A stretch of DNA of 23,014 nucleotides from positions 1 to 23,014 of the forward strand of contig JAOTVO010000004.1 of NCBI GenBank assembly GCA_029863355.1, written 5' to 3'. The notes beneath the pieces were generated by a model. That model was given only the letters and a program-made list of their open reading frames with translations. It had not been told where the DNA came from and searched no databases. The position numbers were made by a program, and so were the translations under genes. This document shows, piece by piece, positions 5,786-13,887 of this stretch (positions within the stretch are counted from its first letter, which is position 1; every line of letters begins with the position of its first letter). The DNA is from Candidatus Krumholzibacteriia bacterium. GTDB lineage: Bacteria; Krumholzibacteriota; Krumholzibacteria; WVZY01; JAKEHA01.

Positions 5786-7120
5786 TCAGCGCAACCGCTC
5801 CCGCTGCGCGGCGAGCTTGTCCCAGACGCCGAGATGGAAATACACGACTCCGTCGTCGCCGACGGCGACGTCAGTGCGAATCATATCGACCCCGGGCACG
5901 AGGAATCGCAGCCCCGTCCCGTAACCCCACTTGCCGCCTCCGTCGGGGAGATCCGAGCCGTTCCACGCGTGCCCGTAGTCGGCGAACACAGCCAGGGAGA
6001 GGCCGGCGCTCACCGCCCATTTGAGCACGGGAAAGGACTGGAGATCGATAGCGACCACGCGGTACTCGGCGGTGGTGAGGAACTGGTTCTGGCCGAAGAG
6101 CTCCTTGCCGAGCTTTTCGATGTCGTAGCCGCGTACCGAGTTGGCACCGCCGAGACGGTACTGCAAGTAGCCGGGAAAGTCCACCCCGACCTGGCCGGAG
6201 TTGAGCGAGGCCAGTATGCCCAGGACCAGCCCCTGCGAGGGCCAGGTGGGCTGGTAGCGGCGGATGTCCAATTCGCCGAGCCACCAGTTTCCGTCGCCCC
6301 AGGTGCGCACGGCCAGCGCTTCGCTCCACCAGCCGCTGCGCGGGTTGCGCCAGCTGTCGCGCGTGTCGATGCCCAGGGAGAGCGCGGCGCGGAAGAAGCG
6401 GTCGTCATTGTTGCTGGTGAGCGTGACGCCGTCGCGGTCGGCCTGCATGCGGAAGTAGGACAGGCCGCCGCGCAGCCGGCCATTCCGACCCAGATATCTC
6501 CCCATCCACGCGGTGGTCTCGTCGCTCGTCTCGTCGAACTCGTTCAAGGAGTCCTTGCGGAAGAGGCGCGCGGCGTGAAATTCCGCCGAGACGTGGTCGC
6601 CCGTGATCCACGGCCACGTCAGGCCGAGCGTGAACTGGCTGTTCGCACCGGCGAGGTAGTTTCCGGACACGCGGATGCCGAGACCGAACAAGTTGATGGA
6701 GGAAACGGCCGGGCCGAGGGACCACCCATCCTGCTCCGTGTAGCGAAACTTGATGTAGGGGATGATCCACGGCATCTCGCGCACGCGGTACTCGAGCGCG
6801 ACCGCGTTGCCGAGGTCGGTGAGCACGATGTCGATGGAGGCGAAGATGCCGAGATTCTCGAGGCGGACGTGGTCGGCTTCCACGGTGGCGACGCGCAGGG
6901 AATCGCCTACGGCCGTCTCGATCTCCCGCGCGATCACGTAGCGGCGCGTGACGGCATTGCCCGAGATGACGATGCGGCTCACGGTCTTGCCCTCGTGGGG
7001 GGCGAGCCGCGCGACGCCGACGTCGGCGCGCGCGGCGCCCGGCACGGCGAGCGCCGCGGCCAGCAGGATGGCCGGCACGATGGCCGGAACCATGGCCAGA
7101 ACGATGGAACGAAAGCGCAT
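5786..7120 (-). CDS. Omp85/BamA-family outer-membrane protein with one POTRA domain
   Basis: This 444-residue exported protein has a signal peptide (1-32, AARA before the cut). One POTRA domain follows (about 45-117, VSRIVISGNAVTRRYVI through LEYRVREMP), then a 16-strand Omp85 (bacterial surface antigen) barrel. The barrel carries the VRGY motif of loop 6 at 329-332, preceded by YRLGGANS, and the late strand GTGLRFLVPGVDMIRTDVAV typical of the family. BamA and TamA have five and three POTRA domains, so this is a minimal relative of the kind involved in outer-membrane protein insertion or secretion. After the last strand (VYFHLGV) there is a charged extension DKLAAQRERLR in place of a terminal aromatic residue. 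It lies 18 bp downstream of a decayed barrel gene and probably shares its promoter. An in-frame TAG seven codons upstream supports the ATG at 7120. Confidence 0.85.
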   Translation of the reverse strand: MRFRSIVLAMVPAIVPAILLAAALAVPGAARADVGVARLAPHEGKTVSRIVISGNAVTRRYVIAREIETAVGDSLRVATVEADHVRLENLGIFASIDIVLTDLGNAVALEYRVREMPWIIPYIKFRYTEQDGWSLGPAVSSINLFGLGIRVSGNYLAGANSQFTLGLTWPWITGDHVSAEFHAARLFRKDSLNEFDETSDETTAWMGRYLGRNGRLRGGLSYFRMQADRDGVTLTSNNDDRFFRAALSLGIDTRDSWRNPRSGWWSEALAVRTWGDGNWWLGELDIRRYQPTWPSQGLVLGILASLNSGQVGVDFPGYLQYRLGGANSVRGYDIEKLGKELFGQNQFLTTAEYRVVAIDLQSFPVLKWAVSAGLSLAVFADYGHAWNGSDLPDGGGKWGYGTGLRFLVPGVDMIRTDVAVGDDGVVYFHLGVWDKLAAQRERLR

Positions 7121-7138
7121 GCGCGCCGCCAGAGCCCC

Positions 7139-7249
7139 CTAGAGCAAGATCATCAGACCGGCAGATACGTCGATCTGCACCATGCCCGTTCCACCGAAGG
7201 TCGTATAGCAGCCGCCACCGCCGCAGCGATGGCGATCGCTTTCCGTTTC
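7139..7249 (-). pseudogene. Decayed outer-membrane barrel gene (5' and 3' ends fused out of frame)
   Basis: The 5' end is intact: AGGAG lies 9 nt before ATG 7249, and the first codons give the secretion-signal-like MKRKAIAIAAAVAAA. After that the frame loses sense and stops. In another frame the same DNA encodes a barrel C-terminus, with a two-cysteine Gly loop, then CYTTFGGTGMVQIDVSAG and LMILL before TAG 7141-7139. This fits an internal deletion that joined the two ends within the GC-rich GGCGGTGGCGGC stretch and shifted the frame. The final 23 residues align without gaps with the end of the remnant at 5354-5668, with 10 identical. The fragment precedes the Omp85 gene, so an operon of a barrel and its insertion factor is a plausible ancestor. 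Confidence 0.6.
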
Positions 7250-7320
7250 ATGAATGAATGCTCCTGGAAGAAAGACGGGCCTGGGCGCGCCGGGCGCACT
7301 GCGAATGCCGAATGGCGGGG

Positions 7321-7349
7321 AGTATAGCGAGTCTCCGGGACCCTGTAAA
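7321..7349 (-). promoter_or_regulatory. Sigma70-type promoter of the barrel remnant/Omp85 operon
   Basis: On the minus strand TTTACA (7349-7344) and TATACT (7326-7321) are separated by exactly 17 bp, each one base off consensus. Transcription would start near 7314, giving a leader of about 65 nt to the ATG at 7249. Confidence 0.7.
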
Positions 7350-7440
7350 GCCAGTCGTCCCGCGTGGGGGGTGGCGCCGGCCCCCGGGCAATGCTACAAT
7401 GCGCTCCAACCCCACCGATCCGACGGCGGTCTAATTGACG

Positions 7441-8463
7441 ATGCGATTATCCAACCTGCGATGCCTGAGCGCGGAGCTGCTGCTCCTCGCGCTCGGCGCG
7501 GTGCCAGCAACGTGCGCCGAAGCCGTCTACCTGGAGCGACCCGACGGCCGCGCCCCGGCCGGCGTGATCGACGCCGACGCCGTGCGCGCCGGGCAGTGGA
7601 TGCTCGCCTACCGCTACGGGACCCTTCGCTTCGACGGCCTGCGCAACGCCACCGAAGCGGTCTCGGCGGAGAAGGCGCTGCGCGACTTCGCCACCGTGCC
7701 CACTGCGATGACGCGGCAGGCGCACCGCTTCGAGGCGGCCTACGCGCCTTTCCTTCGCCTCGCTTTCGTGCTTGGCGTTCCCTATCTGGATGTGCGCATG
7801 GACAGCGAGACCACAAACGGCGACACATTCCAGATGTCCTCCAGCGGCGTGGGAGACCTCGAGCTCGCGGGGCAGTACACGCTCACCACCGACGCCCACA
7901 ACACCGTGCACCTCACGCTGGGCCTGACGATGCCCACGGGTTCGATCGACCTGATGGAGACGTCGGCGGACAGCGCGGCGACGTTCGTGCTGCCCTACGC
8001 CCTGCAAATGGGGTCCGGCAGCTGGGACGTCGTCACGGGACTCGCCGGCCAGCACTTCCGTGAACGCGTGTCGATCGGTTACCACGCGCGCCGGATCTGG
8101 CGGCCCAGCGACAACGACCGTGGCTACAAGGCGGGCCAGCAGACGACGTTCGGCCTGTGGCTGGCCGCCCCGCTGGGCGGGTGGCTCAGCGTGTCGGCGC
8201 GCGGCCTCTACGAGCAGTGGAGCGACGTGAGCGGCGGCGACGAACGCATGGATGTGCAAGGGAATCCGGCCAACGATCCCGCCCGCCAGGGCGGCGAGCG
8301 CTGGTCGGTTCCCGTGGGGGTCACCGCTCGCATTCCGCGCGGGATTTTCGCCGGGCACCGCTTCATGGCCGAGGCGATCATTCCCGTCTACCAGGATCTC
8401 AACGGACCGCAGTTGGAGGCGGACTGGGGGGTCGTGCTCGCCTGGCGCAAGACGTTCGGGTAG
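7441..8463 (+). CDS. Outer-membrane transporter-like barrel (phenol MetA-degradation-type family)
   Basis: This 340-residue exported protein has a signal peptide of about 28 residues (LLLLALGAVPATCAEA). The rest consists of alternating beta strands, including a conserved block around SSSGVGDLELAGQYTL and LTLGLTMPTGSIDLME, and the C-terminal AEAIIPVYQDLNGPQLEADWGV. I recognise this pattern from proteins annotated as transporter or MetA-pathway phenol-degradation-like outer-membrane barrels. Their substrate is usually unknown. The barrel ends in KTFG. ATG 7441 is the likely start, with TTG 7435 as an alternative; no good ribosome site is seen. A TACAAT at 7395-7400 could be the -10 box. The His-rich transporter gene follows after 30 bp, so the pair may form an envelope-spanning route for a metal or small molecule. 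Confidence 0.7.
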   Translation: MRLSNLRCLSAELLLLALGAVPATCAEAVYLERPDGRAPAGVIDADAVRAGQWMLAYRYGTLRFDGLRNATEAVSAEKALRDFATVPTAMTRQAHRFEAAYAPFLRLAFVLGVPYLDVRMDSETTNGDTFQMSSSGVGDLELAGQYTLTTDAHNTVHLTLGLTMPTGSIDLMETSADSAATFVLPYALQMGSGSWDVVTGLAGQHFRERVSIGYHARRIWRPSDNDRGYKAGQQTTFGLWLAAPLGGWLSVSARGLYEQWSDVSGGDERMDVQGNPANDPARQGGERWSVPVGVTARIPRGIFAGHRFMAEAIIPVYQDLNGPQLEADWGVVLAWRKTFG

Positions 8464-8493
8464 GGAGCGCCGCCGCCGGCCACAGTGCTCGCC

Positions 8494-9192
8494 ATGGAAC
8501 CCACGCTCGTCATTCTGCTCGGCTCCGCCGTCGGCATCGGCTTTCTCCACGCGGTGATCGGCGTCGATCACTGGCTCCCCTTCGCGGTCCTGGGACGCGC
8601 TCAAAGTTGGCCGCTGCGGCGCGTGCTTGCCGTCACCGCGGCCTGCGGGGTGGGGCACGTCCTGTCGTCCGTGGTGCTGGGCGCGCTGGGCATAGGTCTG
8701 GGAGTGGCGGTGACGCACCTGGAAGCCATAGAGGGCGTCCGGGGGAACCTTGCCGCGTGGATGCTCATCGTGTTCGGCGTGGTCTACGCCGCCTGGTCGG
8801 TGGCGCGCCCGCGCCGCGCACACCGGCACATCCACGCGCACGCCGACGGCGAGATCCATGTCCACGCCCACGAGGGGCTGCCGCACGGCCACGCGACGCG
8901 CGACGCGCGCACGGTGACGGCGTGGAGCCTCTTCGTCATCTTCGTCCTGGGGCCGTGCGAGCCGTTAATCCCGCTGCTCATGGCGCCGGCGATCGCCAGC
9001 GGCGCAGAGGGGGTCGCGCTGGTGGCGGTGGTGTTCGGGGTGACGACGATCGCGACCATGGCGGTCATGGTCGCCGTAGTGTATGCGGGGCTCTCCGTAC
9101 GGGTGTTTCGCCGTCTCCAGGCCCACGCGCACCCACTCGCCGGAGTCGCCATCGCACTATCCGGGCTGGCCATTCGGCTGCTGGGAATCTAG
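8494..9192 (+). CDS. NicO/RcnA-like inner-membrane transporter with His-rich loop
   Basis: This 232-residue protein has about six membrane helices. Helix 1 contains FLHAVIGVDHW (residues 18-27) and helix 2 GVGHVLSS (52-59), like the HxxxxDH and GH motifs of NicO/RcnA/UreH-type nickel-cobalt carriers. A cytoplasmic or periplasmic loop (110-134) carries at least nine His, a probable metal-binding segment. GPCEPLIP (153-160) resembles the second half-repeat motif of the superfamily. The exact cargo (Ni, Co or another metal, import or efflux) cannot be read from the sequence. ATG 8494 is chosen, with GTG 8485 also possible. It lies 30 bp after the outer-membrane barrel gene and probably forms an operon with it. 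Confidence 0.75.
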   Translation: MEPTLVILLGSAVGIGFLHAVIGVDHWLPFAVLGRAQSWPLRRVLAVTAACGVGHVLSSVVLGALGIGLGVAVTHLEAIEGVRGNLAAWMLIVFGVVYAAWSVARPRRAHRHIHAHADGEIHVHAHEGLPHGHATRDARTVTAWSLFVIFVLGPCEPLIPLLMAPAIASGAEGVALVAVVFGVTTIATMAVMVAVVYAGLSVRVFRRLQAHAHPLAGVAIALSGLAIRLLGI

Positions 9193-9243
9193 ATCGAGAC
9201 GGGCGCTCACCGCCGGCGGGGTCGCATGCGGGCGAGGCGGGGC

Positions 9244-9798
9244 TCAGCGGCCCCGCGGCGGATAGTTGGCCATTATTCCCTGCACGGCTTGCTGCAGCCG
9301 CGCCTCCGCCTTCTCGGGGCTCGGGTTGTCCTCGAGCGTCGCCATGGCCGAGCCGCGCCACACCAGCTCCTTGGTCTGCGCGTCGATCAGGTCCAGGATC
9401 AGCGTGCCCTCGGTGTACTGGTACACGTCGATGTTGCGGCCGCCCCATCCGTAGTAGTCGTAGCTGTAGCGGTAACCCCAGTCGGTCACGTTGACCTTGT
9501 CCTGCACGCCCACGTGGTAGACGACGAGCAGGTCGGGCGATGCGGTATCGACGCTGAAGCCCTTTGTCTTCATCTCGGCATCGACGGCGCTCTTGATGCG
9601 CTTGTCGAGGAGCGCGTTCGTGCGTCGCGCGGCCTGGGCGTCACCCACCGCGGTCGTGGGGACGTTGACCCAGGCGTAGGTGCGGTAGGTCGCGAAATCG
9701 GCGTCCTTATCCCAGTCATGGCTGAACTCCATGGACGAGCAACCCGCGGCGACGACCGCAAACAGCAGCGCCGGGAGCAAGAACTTGAAACGATTCAT
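9244..9798 (-). CDS. DUF4136 family lipoprotein
   Basis: This 184-residue lipoprotein has signal MNRFKFLLPALLFAVVAAGC with the lipid-carrying Cys20. The mature part begins with the HDWDKDADFATYRTYAW pattern typical of DUF4136. The later EGTLILDLIDAQTKELVWRGSA is the other conserved block of the family. It is expected to be membrane-anchored in the envelope, and its molecular role is unknown. GAGGTGA lies about 6 nt before the ATG. The gene is transcribed alone from a good promoter at 9851-9879. Its stop faces that of the plus-strand transporter across 51 bp, with no clear terminator. Confidence 0.88.
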   Translation of the reverse strand: MNRFKFLLPALLFAVVAAGCSSMEFSHDWDKDADFATYRTYAWVNVPTTAVGDAQAARRTNALLDKRIKSAVDAEMKTKGFSVDTASPDLLVVYHVGVQDKVNVTDWGYRYSYDYYGWGGRNIDVYQYTEGTLILDLIDAQTKELVWRGSAMATLEDNPSPEKAEARLQQAVQGIMANYPPRGR

Positions 9799-9850
9799 CG
9801 TCAGTCACCTCTTATTTGTTGGTACGTGCCGCCGGTCGGGCAGCCGGCTG

Positions 9851-9879
9851 ATTTTATCGAACCGCGCCTTTTCTGTCCA
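9851..9879 (-). promoter_or_regulatory. Sigma70-type promoter of the DUF4136 gene
   Basis: On the minus strand TGGACA (9879-9874) and TAAAAT (9856-9851) are separated by exactly 17 bp, each matching the consensus at 5 of 6 bases. The start site would be near 9844, about 46 nt before the coding start at 9798. Confidence 0.7.
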
Positions 9880-9889
9880 GCGACGCCGT

Positions 9890-11533
9890 TCAGCGGCTGC
9901 CCTTCATCATCTCCTCGCGCACGCGGCGGAACTCGCTGGTCTCGCTCCACTGCGGGTAGCGTTCCGAAGTGGCCAGCCGGTGGCCCACCAGGTAGAGCGC
10001 TGTCATATCCTCGATCGCGCCGGAGAGATCCCAGGAGGCGTCGTACTCGTCCTGGGGCTTGTGGTAACGCTCGCGCGTGTACTCCTGGCGACGCTCCATC
10101 CCCCAGCCCTCCGGCCGACCGCGAAACTCCACGCCGCTGTCCGCGTAGAGGGCGGGCACGCCCTTCTTGGCGAAAGCGAAGTGGTCCGAGCGGTAGTAGT
10201 AACCCTTCTCCGGCTCGCTGTCGGGCTGCAGCGCACGCCCCTGCGTGGCCACGACCTCGGCCAGGATCGCGTCGAGCTCGGACTGTCCGTATCCGACCAC
10301 GACCATGTCTTTGGTGCGCCCCCACACGTTCGCGCCGTCGACGTTGATGCTGGCCACCGTCCGCTTGAGGGGGTGGAGCGGATTGTCCGCGTAGTAATAG
10401 GCCCCGAGGAGCCCGCTTTCCTCCGCCGTCGTGAGCACGAACAGGACCGAGCGGGCCAGATTCTCGTGCTCGCGCGCGAAAGCGTGGGCCACCTCGAGCA
10501 CGCCCGCTACGCCGGAGGCGTTGTCCAGCGCGCCGTTGTATATGGAGTCGCCGTCGACGGCCTTGCCAAAGCCGAGATGGTCCCAGTGAGCCGTGTAGAT
10601 GATGGTCTCGTGCTTTTGTTGCTCGTCCCGCCCTTCGAGCCGCGCCACCACGTTGTGGCTGGTGAGCTGGCGCAGCCGATTGTGGATCTCGACCGTGCCG
10701 GAGAGGGCGAGCGGAACCGGGGTGAAATCGCGGGATGCGGCGGCGCGCTTGTCCGCGTCGAAGTCGCGTCCCGCGGCGCCAAAGAGTTCGCGCGCCGCGT
10801 CGCCGGTTACCCACGACTCCAAGGCGCAGCGCGACGCGCCCGCGTCGGGGCGCACCATGTCGAACTGCTCGCCGGACCAGCTGTTCTCGACCACGGCCCA
10901 CGGGTAGCCGGCCGCCTCGGTGTCGTGCACGATGATGGCGCCGGCCGCTCCCTTCTCGGCGGCGTTCTCGAACTTGTACGTCCATCGCCCGTAGTAGGTC
11001 ATCGCCTCGCCCGCGAAGAGCGACGGGTCGTGGTGGGGGGGGTCGCCGACGAGCATCACGATGATCTTGCCGCGCACGTCCGCGCCGCGGAAGTCGTCCC
11101 ACTCGTATTCGGGGGCGACCACCCCGTAGCCGACGAACACCATGTCGGCGTCGGTCACGGCCGCGCGCTCCTGCTGCCGCAGCGTCCATCCGACGAACTC
11201 GCGTCCGTTGGCAAAGGTGCGTTCATAACCACCGCGGCCGCGCACGGCGAGCGCGGGCGGCTCGGTCATGGTCATTCCCACCAGCGGCACTTCCTGCACG
11301 TAGGTGCCGTTGGTGTTGCCGGGGGCGTAGCCCATGCGGGTGAACTCGGTGACCAGGTAGTCGAGCGCGAGCTCTTCCCCGCGGGATCCCGGCGCGCGGC
11401 CTTCCAGCCGGTCGTCGGCCAGGAGCGCGATGCACGCGTGCATGCGTGCCGCCGAGAGTCCGTGATCCTCGGCGAGCGCCAGGGCGGGGAAGAGGGCGAG
11501 GGTGCAGGCAACGAAGAGCAAAGAGCTACGCAT
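9890..11533 (-). CDS. Secreted M28 family zinc peptidase with PA domain
   Basis: This 547-residue exported enzyme has a signal peptide of about 21 residues (ALALA before the cut). A protease-associated (PA) domain is inserted at about 120-250, and the M28 di-zinc catalytic domain follows. The metal ligands are visible in order: His316 (TAHWDHLGFG), Asp337 (NGALDNASG), Glu372 with the general base Glu371 (TTAEESGLLG), Asp399 (NVDGANVWG) and His451 (YRSDHFAF). Family members are aminopeptidases or carboxypeptidases acting in the periplasm or outside the cell, releasing residues from peptides. AGGAGG lies just before the ATG. It is the last gene of the exporter operon, 12 bp after the second permease. 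It may process what the exporter releases or simply share its promoter. Confidence 0.92.
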   Translation of the reverse strand: MRSSLLFVACTLALFPALALAEDHGLSAARMHACIALLADDRLEGRAPGSRGEELALDYLVTEFTRMGYAPGNTNGTYVQEVPLVGMTMTEPPALAVRGRGGYERTFANGREFVGWTLRQQERAAVTDADMVFVGYGVVAPEYEWDDFRGADVRGKIIVMLVGDPPHHDPSLFAGEAMTYYGRWTYKFENAAEKGAAGAIIVHDTEAAGYPWAVVENSWSGEQFDMVRPDAGASRCALESWVTGDAARELFGAAGRDFDADKRAAASRDFTPVPLALSGTVEIHNRLRQLTSHNVVARLEGRDEQQKHETIIYTAHWDHLGFGKAVDGDSIYNGALDNASGVAGVLEVAHAFAREHENLARSVLFVLTTAEESGLLGAYYYADNPLHPLKRTVASINVDGANVWGRTKDMVVVGYGQSELDAILAEVVATQGRALQPDSEPEKGYYYRSDHFAFAKKGVPALYADSGVEFRGRPEGWGMERRQEYTRERYHKPQDEYDASWDLSGAIEDMTALYLVGHRLATSERYPQWSETSEFRRVREEMMKGSR

Positions 11534-11545
11534 GGTCCCCTCCTA

Positions 11546-12667
11546 TCAAGAGACGATCTGGCGGCGCATCCTGTGAATCGCGAGCGGCATCATGACCGCG
11601 GACATGAGCGCGAGCAGGATGAAGTTCAAGAACGGAAAGGGCGCCTCCGGGCCGAGCGCGAGGAACTCGCCCATGGCGTCCATCATGAGACCCGTGGGCA
11701 GCGCGAGGGCCGCGTTGCGCACGGCATCGTTGGAGATGACCTCCAGCGGCCACCAGCACCCGCCGAGCGCGGCCATGAACAATCCCACGATCACGCCGAT
11801 CGCGTTAGCCTTCTCGAGCGTACGGAAAAACGTACCCAGGAGCAGGCCGAGCGCCGCCGCCGTGGTCATGTAGGCGGCGAGTACGATCGCAAAGTGGCCC
11901 CAGGGGATTTCGAGGCGAACGCCGAGCAGCAGTGAACCGCCGCCCAGGATCACAATGACCTGCAGGGCCCCCCACAACAGGCGCGACGCGAGTACGCCTG
12001 CGAAGAGTTCGCGTATCGGCGTGGGACTCATGACGATGCGCTTGATCTTACCGCTCTGCAGATCCTGGATCCACAGAATCATGAAAAACGTCGTCATCTG
12101 GAACAGGATGAACATGACGAGCATGGCGGGCAGCTGGTGCACCACGCCGTCGTTGACGCGGGCACGCCCGAGTGCCCGCGACTCCAGGCGGAGAGGGCCG
12201 CCCGGGCGCGCGAGAGCGGCGACATCCTCGTCGCTCGGGGGCGCGTCGCGCCACTCCGGGCGCGCACGAAAGGCCATGGTGTAGATTGCCTCCCGCGTCT
12301 TGGCGGAGAGCTGTCGCGCGCGCAGGTCCGAGGCATCGCGCCTGATAATGCGCACGTCGATGGCCCGGCCCGCGGCGATGCGGTGGAGGAGGCTGTCGGG
12401 GAGCACCACGCGGGCGGCCTTCTCGCTGTCGGTGCGGGTCAGCCCGTGCGCCTCCAGCATGCCGGCCACGGCCGTCTCGACGAACGCGGGGTTCTGACCG
12501 CGGTCGATGGAGAAGGAAGTGGGCTGCGGCGGGCCGGAGCCGAACGCGTTGCCGAAGACCCACGCCATGAGTACGGGCGCGAGCAACGACCAAATCACCG
12601 ACTCCTTGTCGCGCGCGGCGAGGACGAGCTCGAGACGGGCGATCTTCCACCAGTTGCCCGTGGTCAC
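11546..12667 (-). CDS. ABC-2 type permease subunit (second)
   Basis: This 373-residue protein has one N-terminal membrane helix (about 20-40) and a periplasmic domain of roughly 140 residues. Five to six C-terminal helices with the usual ABC-2 pattern follow (MSPTPIRELFAGVLASRL, then GTFFRTLEKANAIGVIVGLFMAALGGCWWP). It should form the membrane channel with the neighbouring permease. The longer open frame upstream overlaps the first permease. I place the start at GTG 12667, which overlaps the upstream stop as GTGA, with GGAGGA just before it. This points to translational coupling and near-equal amounts of the two permeases. Confidence 0.87.
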   Translation of the reverse strand: MTTGNWWKIARLELVLAARDKESVIWSLLAPVLMAWVFGNAFGSGPPQPTSFSIDRGQNPAFVETAVAGMLEAHGLTRTDSEKAARVVLPDSLLHRIAAGRAIDVRIIRRDASDLRARQLSAKTREAIYTMAFRARPEWRDAPPSDEDVAALARPGGPLRLESRALGRARVNDGVVHQLPAMLVMFILFQMTTFFMILWIQDLQSGKIKRIVMSPTPIRELFAGVLASRLLWGALQVIVILGGGSLLLGVRLEIPWGHFAIVLAAYMTTAAALGLLLGTFFRTLEKANAIGVIVGLFMAALGGCWWPLEVISNDAVRNAALALPTGLMMDAMGEFLALGPEAPFPFLNFILLALMSAVMMPLAIHRMRRQIVS

Positions 12668-13884
12668 GTGATCCTCCGGCGGCCCGCGATGATACCGGCG
12701 ACGAAGAAGACGCCGCTGTACGCGAACAGCACGGGCAACGACACGCCGATCTCGCGGCCGGTGAGCGCGCGCGTGAGTCCCAGGTTGGCGATCCCCGTGG
12801 GCACCACGCGGGAGATGCGCTGCATCCACTCCGGCCAGAACTCCGCCGGAAAGAAACCGCCACCGACGATCACCAGCGCCATCATCACGAACGAGCTGAT
12901 CGCGGAAGTCGCGCGGACCGAGTTGGAGAGGCTGAAGATGGCCCCGTTCAACCCGGCGATGAAAAGCACGAGCGCGGTCACGATCACGCCCGCCGTAGCC
13001 AGCCCGACGGGGGCGATGCGCCAGACGATCCCCCCTGCAAGGGCCGAGACGACGGCAACGGCGAGCAGGAACGACACGGCGTACAAGCGCTGCTCCGCGA
13101 CGATGCGGGCCGGCCGCACCGGAGTCGAAACGATGCGGTGCGTGACCTTGCGCGTCCGGTCGTAGAGGAAACGCGTCTCCAGGCTGAGCGACACGGTGAA
13201 CAGCGCGAACATGACGAGACCAGGGAAGAACAGCGCGGCCATGTTGAACTCGTCGAGCTCGTCACCGCTTTGCTCCTCCTCCACCACGCTGACGTCGATG
13301 TCGGCGAGCGCGGCAAGTCCCTGCTCGCGCTCTCCGGTCTCGTAGAAAGCCCGCGCCGTCGCCGCCACCTCGTCGGCCGACACGCTGTCCGAGAGCGTCA
13401 GCGCACGGATCATTCCGATCGGAGCGGCGAAAATGCCGGTCAGGCCGTTGCCCATGGAGACCAGGGTGCCGACGACACCCTCCGCGATCTGCGGCGAGAT
13501 GCTCTGCCGTGGATTCGTCAAGAGCAGGAGGGGCGCGTCGCCAAGCGCGAGCACGCTGTCCTCGAAACCGGCCGGTATAACCAGTGCCGCCGACGCCTCC
13601 TCGCGCGCGAACAGTTCGGCGACCTCCGCGGTGTCCGCCGCCTCCTTGAGGTCGATGAGATCGGACAGCGCCCGCTGGCCGAAGGCGCCCCGTAGAAACC
13701 CCGAGACCAGACTGCTGTCGCGGTCCACCACTGCGAGGCCGACGCGCGGCGTGATGTCCCCGTCACCGCCGAAGGCGAGCGAGTAGATGGCCATGAACGC
13801 GAAAGGGATCAGCATCCACAAGAGGATTGACCCCGGCTTGCGCAGGGACCGCTGCCAGTACATGCGGAAGAGCGGGAGTCGCAT
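12664..13884 (-). CDS. ABC-2 type permease subunit (first)
   Basis: This 406-residue protein follows the ABC-2 exporter layout. It has one helix near the N-terminus (about 19-40) and a large periplasmic domain (about 45-215) with a Glu-rich end. A core of five to six helices starts at about 218, with the cytoplasmic RTRKVTHRIVSTPVRPARI segment and the late GGGFFPAEFWPEWMQ element near the periplasmic side. Such pairs export lipids, polysaccharides, drugs or small peptides; the cargo here is unknown. The ATG at 13884 is 3 bp after the ATPase stop. Its own stop overlaps the next permease start. Confidence 0.87.
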   Translation of the reverse strand: MRLPLFRMYWQRSLRKPGSILLWMLIPFAFMAIYSLAFGGDGDITPRVGLAVVDRDSSLVSGFLRGAFGQRALSDLIDLKEAADTAEVAELFAREEASAALVIPAGFEDSVLALGDAPLLLLTNPRQSISPQIAEGVVGTLVSMGNGLTGIFAAPIGMIRALTLSDSVSADEVAATARAFYETGEREQGLAALADIDVSVVEEEQSGDELDEFNMAALFFPGLVMFALFTVSLSLETRFLYDRTRKVTHRIVSTPVRPARIVAEQRLYAVSFLLAVAVVSALAGGIVWRIAPVGLATAGVIVTALVLFIAGLNGAIFSLSNSVRATSAISSFVMMALVIVGGGFFPAEFWPEWMQRISRVVPTGIANLGLTRALTGREIGVSLPVLFAYSGVFFVAGIIAGRRRIT

Positions 13885-13887
13885 GGA

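Noticed and set aside
5780..7327. Long plus-strand open frame of about 515 codons
   Set aside because: It runs antisense to the Omp85 gene, is low-complexity in Ala, Val, Gly and Glu, and shows no domain. High GC leaves such antisense frames open.
7447..8892. Long minus-strand open frame of about 481 codons
   Set aside because: It is antisense to the barrel and His-rich transporter genes. The plus-strand frames have signal peptides, membrane helices and family motifs, while this one has none.
9731..11935. Long plus-strand open frame of about 734 codons
   Set aside because: It is antisense to the M28 peptidase and DUF4136 genes, has His/Arg/Glu-rich repetitive composition and no motifs; it is a codon-bias shadow.
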